From positions 1 to 37,725 of IMG/VR virus record IMGVR_UViG_3300037170_000294: a stretch of DNA of 37,725 nt; one strand, 5' to 3'. Shown one piece after another: positions 37,123 to 37,725 of the stretch; positions within the stretch are counted from its first letter, which is position 1; each line of letters begins with the position of its first letter. A model generated the notes under the pieces. That model searched no databases and had not been told where the DNA came from. It saw only the letters and a list, made by a program, of their open reading frames with translations. The DNA is from a virus. The translations under genes and the position numbers were made by a program.

Positions 37123-37725
37123 TTATTCTAAATAAATAGTTGGTCCATCACAATTTTCGCAGCACAGACCATCCGCTCTTATTTTTTCGCAACTGGGCCA
37201 GAAAAAGTCCCGTTGATAAAGATATTCTACTTGATTTTCATTGATACAGTGGTCATATTCGCTCTCATCACGTCCCTTCTTAAAATTATTAGAAAGGTAT
37301 TTTTCAAGTATTTTTTTTGTATTTCCAACAGAATAATTTAATTCCTTAAGAGCTAAAATAGTTATAAATCTCCCTTCAAATCCTGCATATTCAGCTTCCA
37401 AACAAGCCTTAGCACACTCAGGTAAACGCTCTTGCAAGCGTTTCTCATCTAAATCTTTATTTCTACATATTTCTCGGGGTTGAAATACATCTGAGTTACA
37501 ATCAAATTCAGTAAGATCAAGAACCTCTTTCTCTTTTGTGTGATAGTTCTTAAATCTCTGTTTCCCCGCCAACTTCTCTATTTCCTCGCGTTCCAATGAT
37601 TCTATATCATTATAGCTCAAAGGAATACAAAATAACCCACTCTTCATATTTAAAGAATTGGGGAGACGTGCGATCCTTAAAATATCCTTAGTAGCGGGGT
37701 CAGGATTTACTTTTGCTTCTTGACT
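37123..37725 (-). CDS. Archaeal PrimPol-like primase, C-terminal part, truncated by window edge
   Basis: The frame is open to the last base of the window (26 further codons before the first ATG at 37647), so the N-terminus is missing. The edge segment 'DILRIARLPNSLNMKSGLFC' matches the RxPxSLHxKTG block at the end of archaeo-eukaryotic primase catalytic domains. After a linker, residues resembling the PriL-like C-terminal domain follow: 'LPECAKACLEAEYAGFEGRF', a helical stretch, 'FFWPSCEKIRADGLCCENC', with four Cys suited to an iron-sulfur cluster. Such proteins start DNA synthesis in archaeal plasmids and viruses. The catalytic Asp residues lie outside the window. Confidence 0.7.
   Translation of the reverse strand, partial: SQEAKVNPDPATKDILRIARLPNSLNMKSGLFCIPLSYNDIESLEREEIEKLAGKQRFKNYHTKEKEVLDLTEFDCNSDVFQPREICRNKDLDEKRLQERLPECAKACLEAEYAGFEGRFITILALKELNYSVGNTKKILEKYLSNNFKKGRDESEYDHCINENQVEYLYQRDFFWPSCEKIRADGLCCENCDGPTIYLE

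Noticed and set aside
1-37725. CRISPR array
   Set aside because: No regularly spaced identical repeats with unique spacers; the only tandem DNA repeats are the GTP-coding blocks and the 22-base duplication.

Overview
The window looks like part of the genome of a large, AT-rich archaeal tailed virus (or provirus), probably infecting a pseudomurein-walled methanogen (Methanobacteriales). Archaeal signs: tRNA genes without encoded CCA and with archaeal identity elements (tRNA-Tyr C1:G72, tRNA-Thr U73, tRNA-Gln A1:U72); a class I CCA-adding enzyme; a Pth2-type peptidyl-tRNA hydrolase; an XPF/Hef-type ERCC4 nuclease; a PrimPol-like primase fragment; TATA boxes about 26 bp upstream of apparently leaderless ATGs. 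The pseudomurein inference rests on a predicted wall-lytic protein with a Pei-like C-terminal domain. Host and virus identity are inferences; no search was run.

Layout. (1) 1-15.7 kb, + strand: tightly packed virion genes, many joined by ATGA/TGATG overlaps. They are tail fibre and adhesion proteins (beta-rich repeats, collagen-like Gly-Thr-Pro blocks, a G8/beta-helix fibre, a fibre with three carbohydrate-binding-like modules plus a LamG-like domain), small membrane and coiled-coil proteins, a BppU-like baseplate protein, a GIY-YIG homing endonuclease inserted among the fibre genes and, as the last gene, a CDF metal-ion transporter. (2) 15.7-18 kb, - strand: a compact operon with an HD hydrolase, Pth2 and four or five small proteins, several of them short ORFs easily missed. 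(3) 18-22.6 kb, - strand: a predicted wall-attack cassette made of a papain-like peptidase with an Ig-like domain, an amidotransferase-like plus Pei-like fusion protein, a GH-like barrel, and a protein that seems to start at ACG. (4) 22.7-28.7 kb, - strand: the CCA-adding enzyme followed upstream by a tRNA array interspersed with small zinc-ribbon and unknown genes. I can fold 25 tRNAs covering all 20 amino acids, plus two tRNA-like elements I cannot resolve. (5) 28.8-37.7 kb, - strand: nucleotide metabolism and replication genes (anaerobic ribonucleotide reductase NrdD, ERCC4 nuclease, primase fragment at the right edge) mixed with homing-type nucleases (GIY-YIG, HNH, LAGLIDADG) and small unknown genes.

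The most distinctive feature is the translation module: a complete amino-acid set of tRNAs together with CCA-adding enzyme and Pth2, which would let the virus supply, finish and recycle its own tRNAs. Several of these tRNAs have rewired elbows. Every tRNA with G55 in the T-loop also carries A18 rather than G18 in the D-loop, and one tRNA-Met swaps the G19:C56 pair for A19:U56. These look like compensatory changes.
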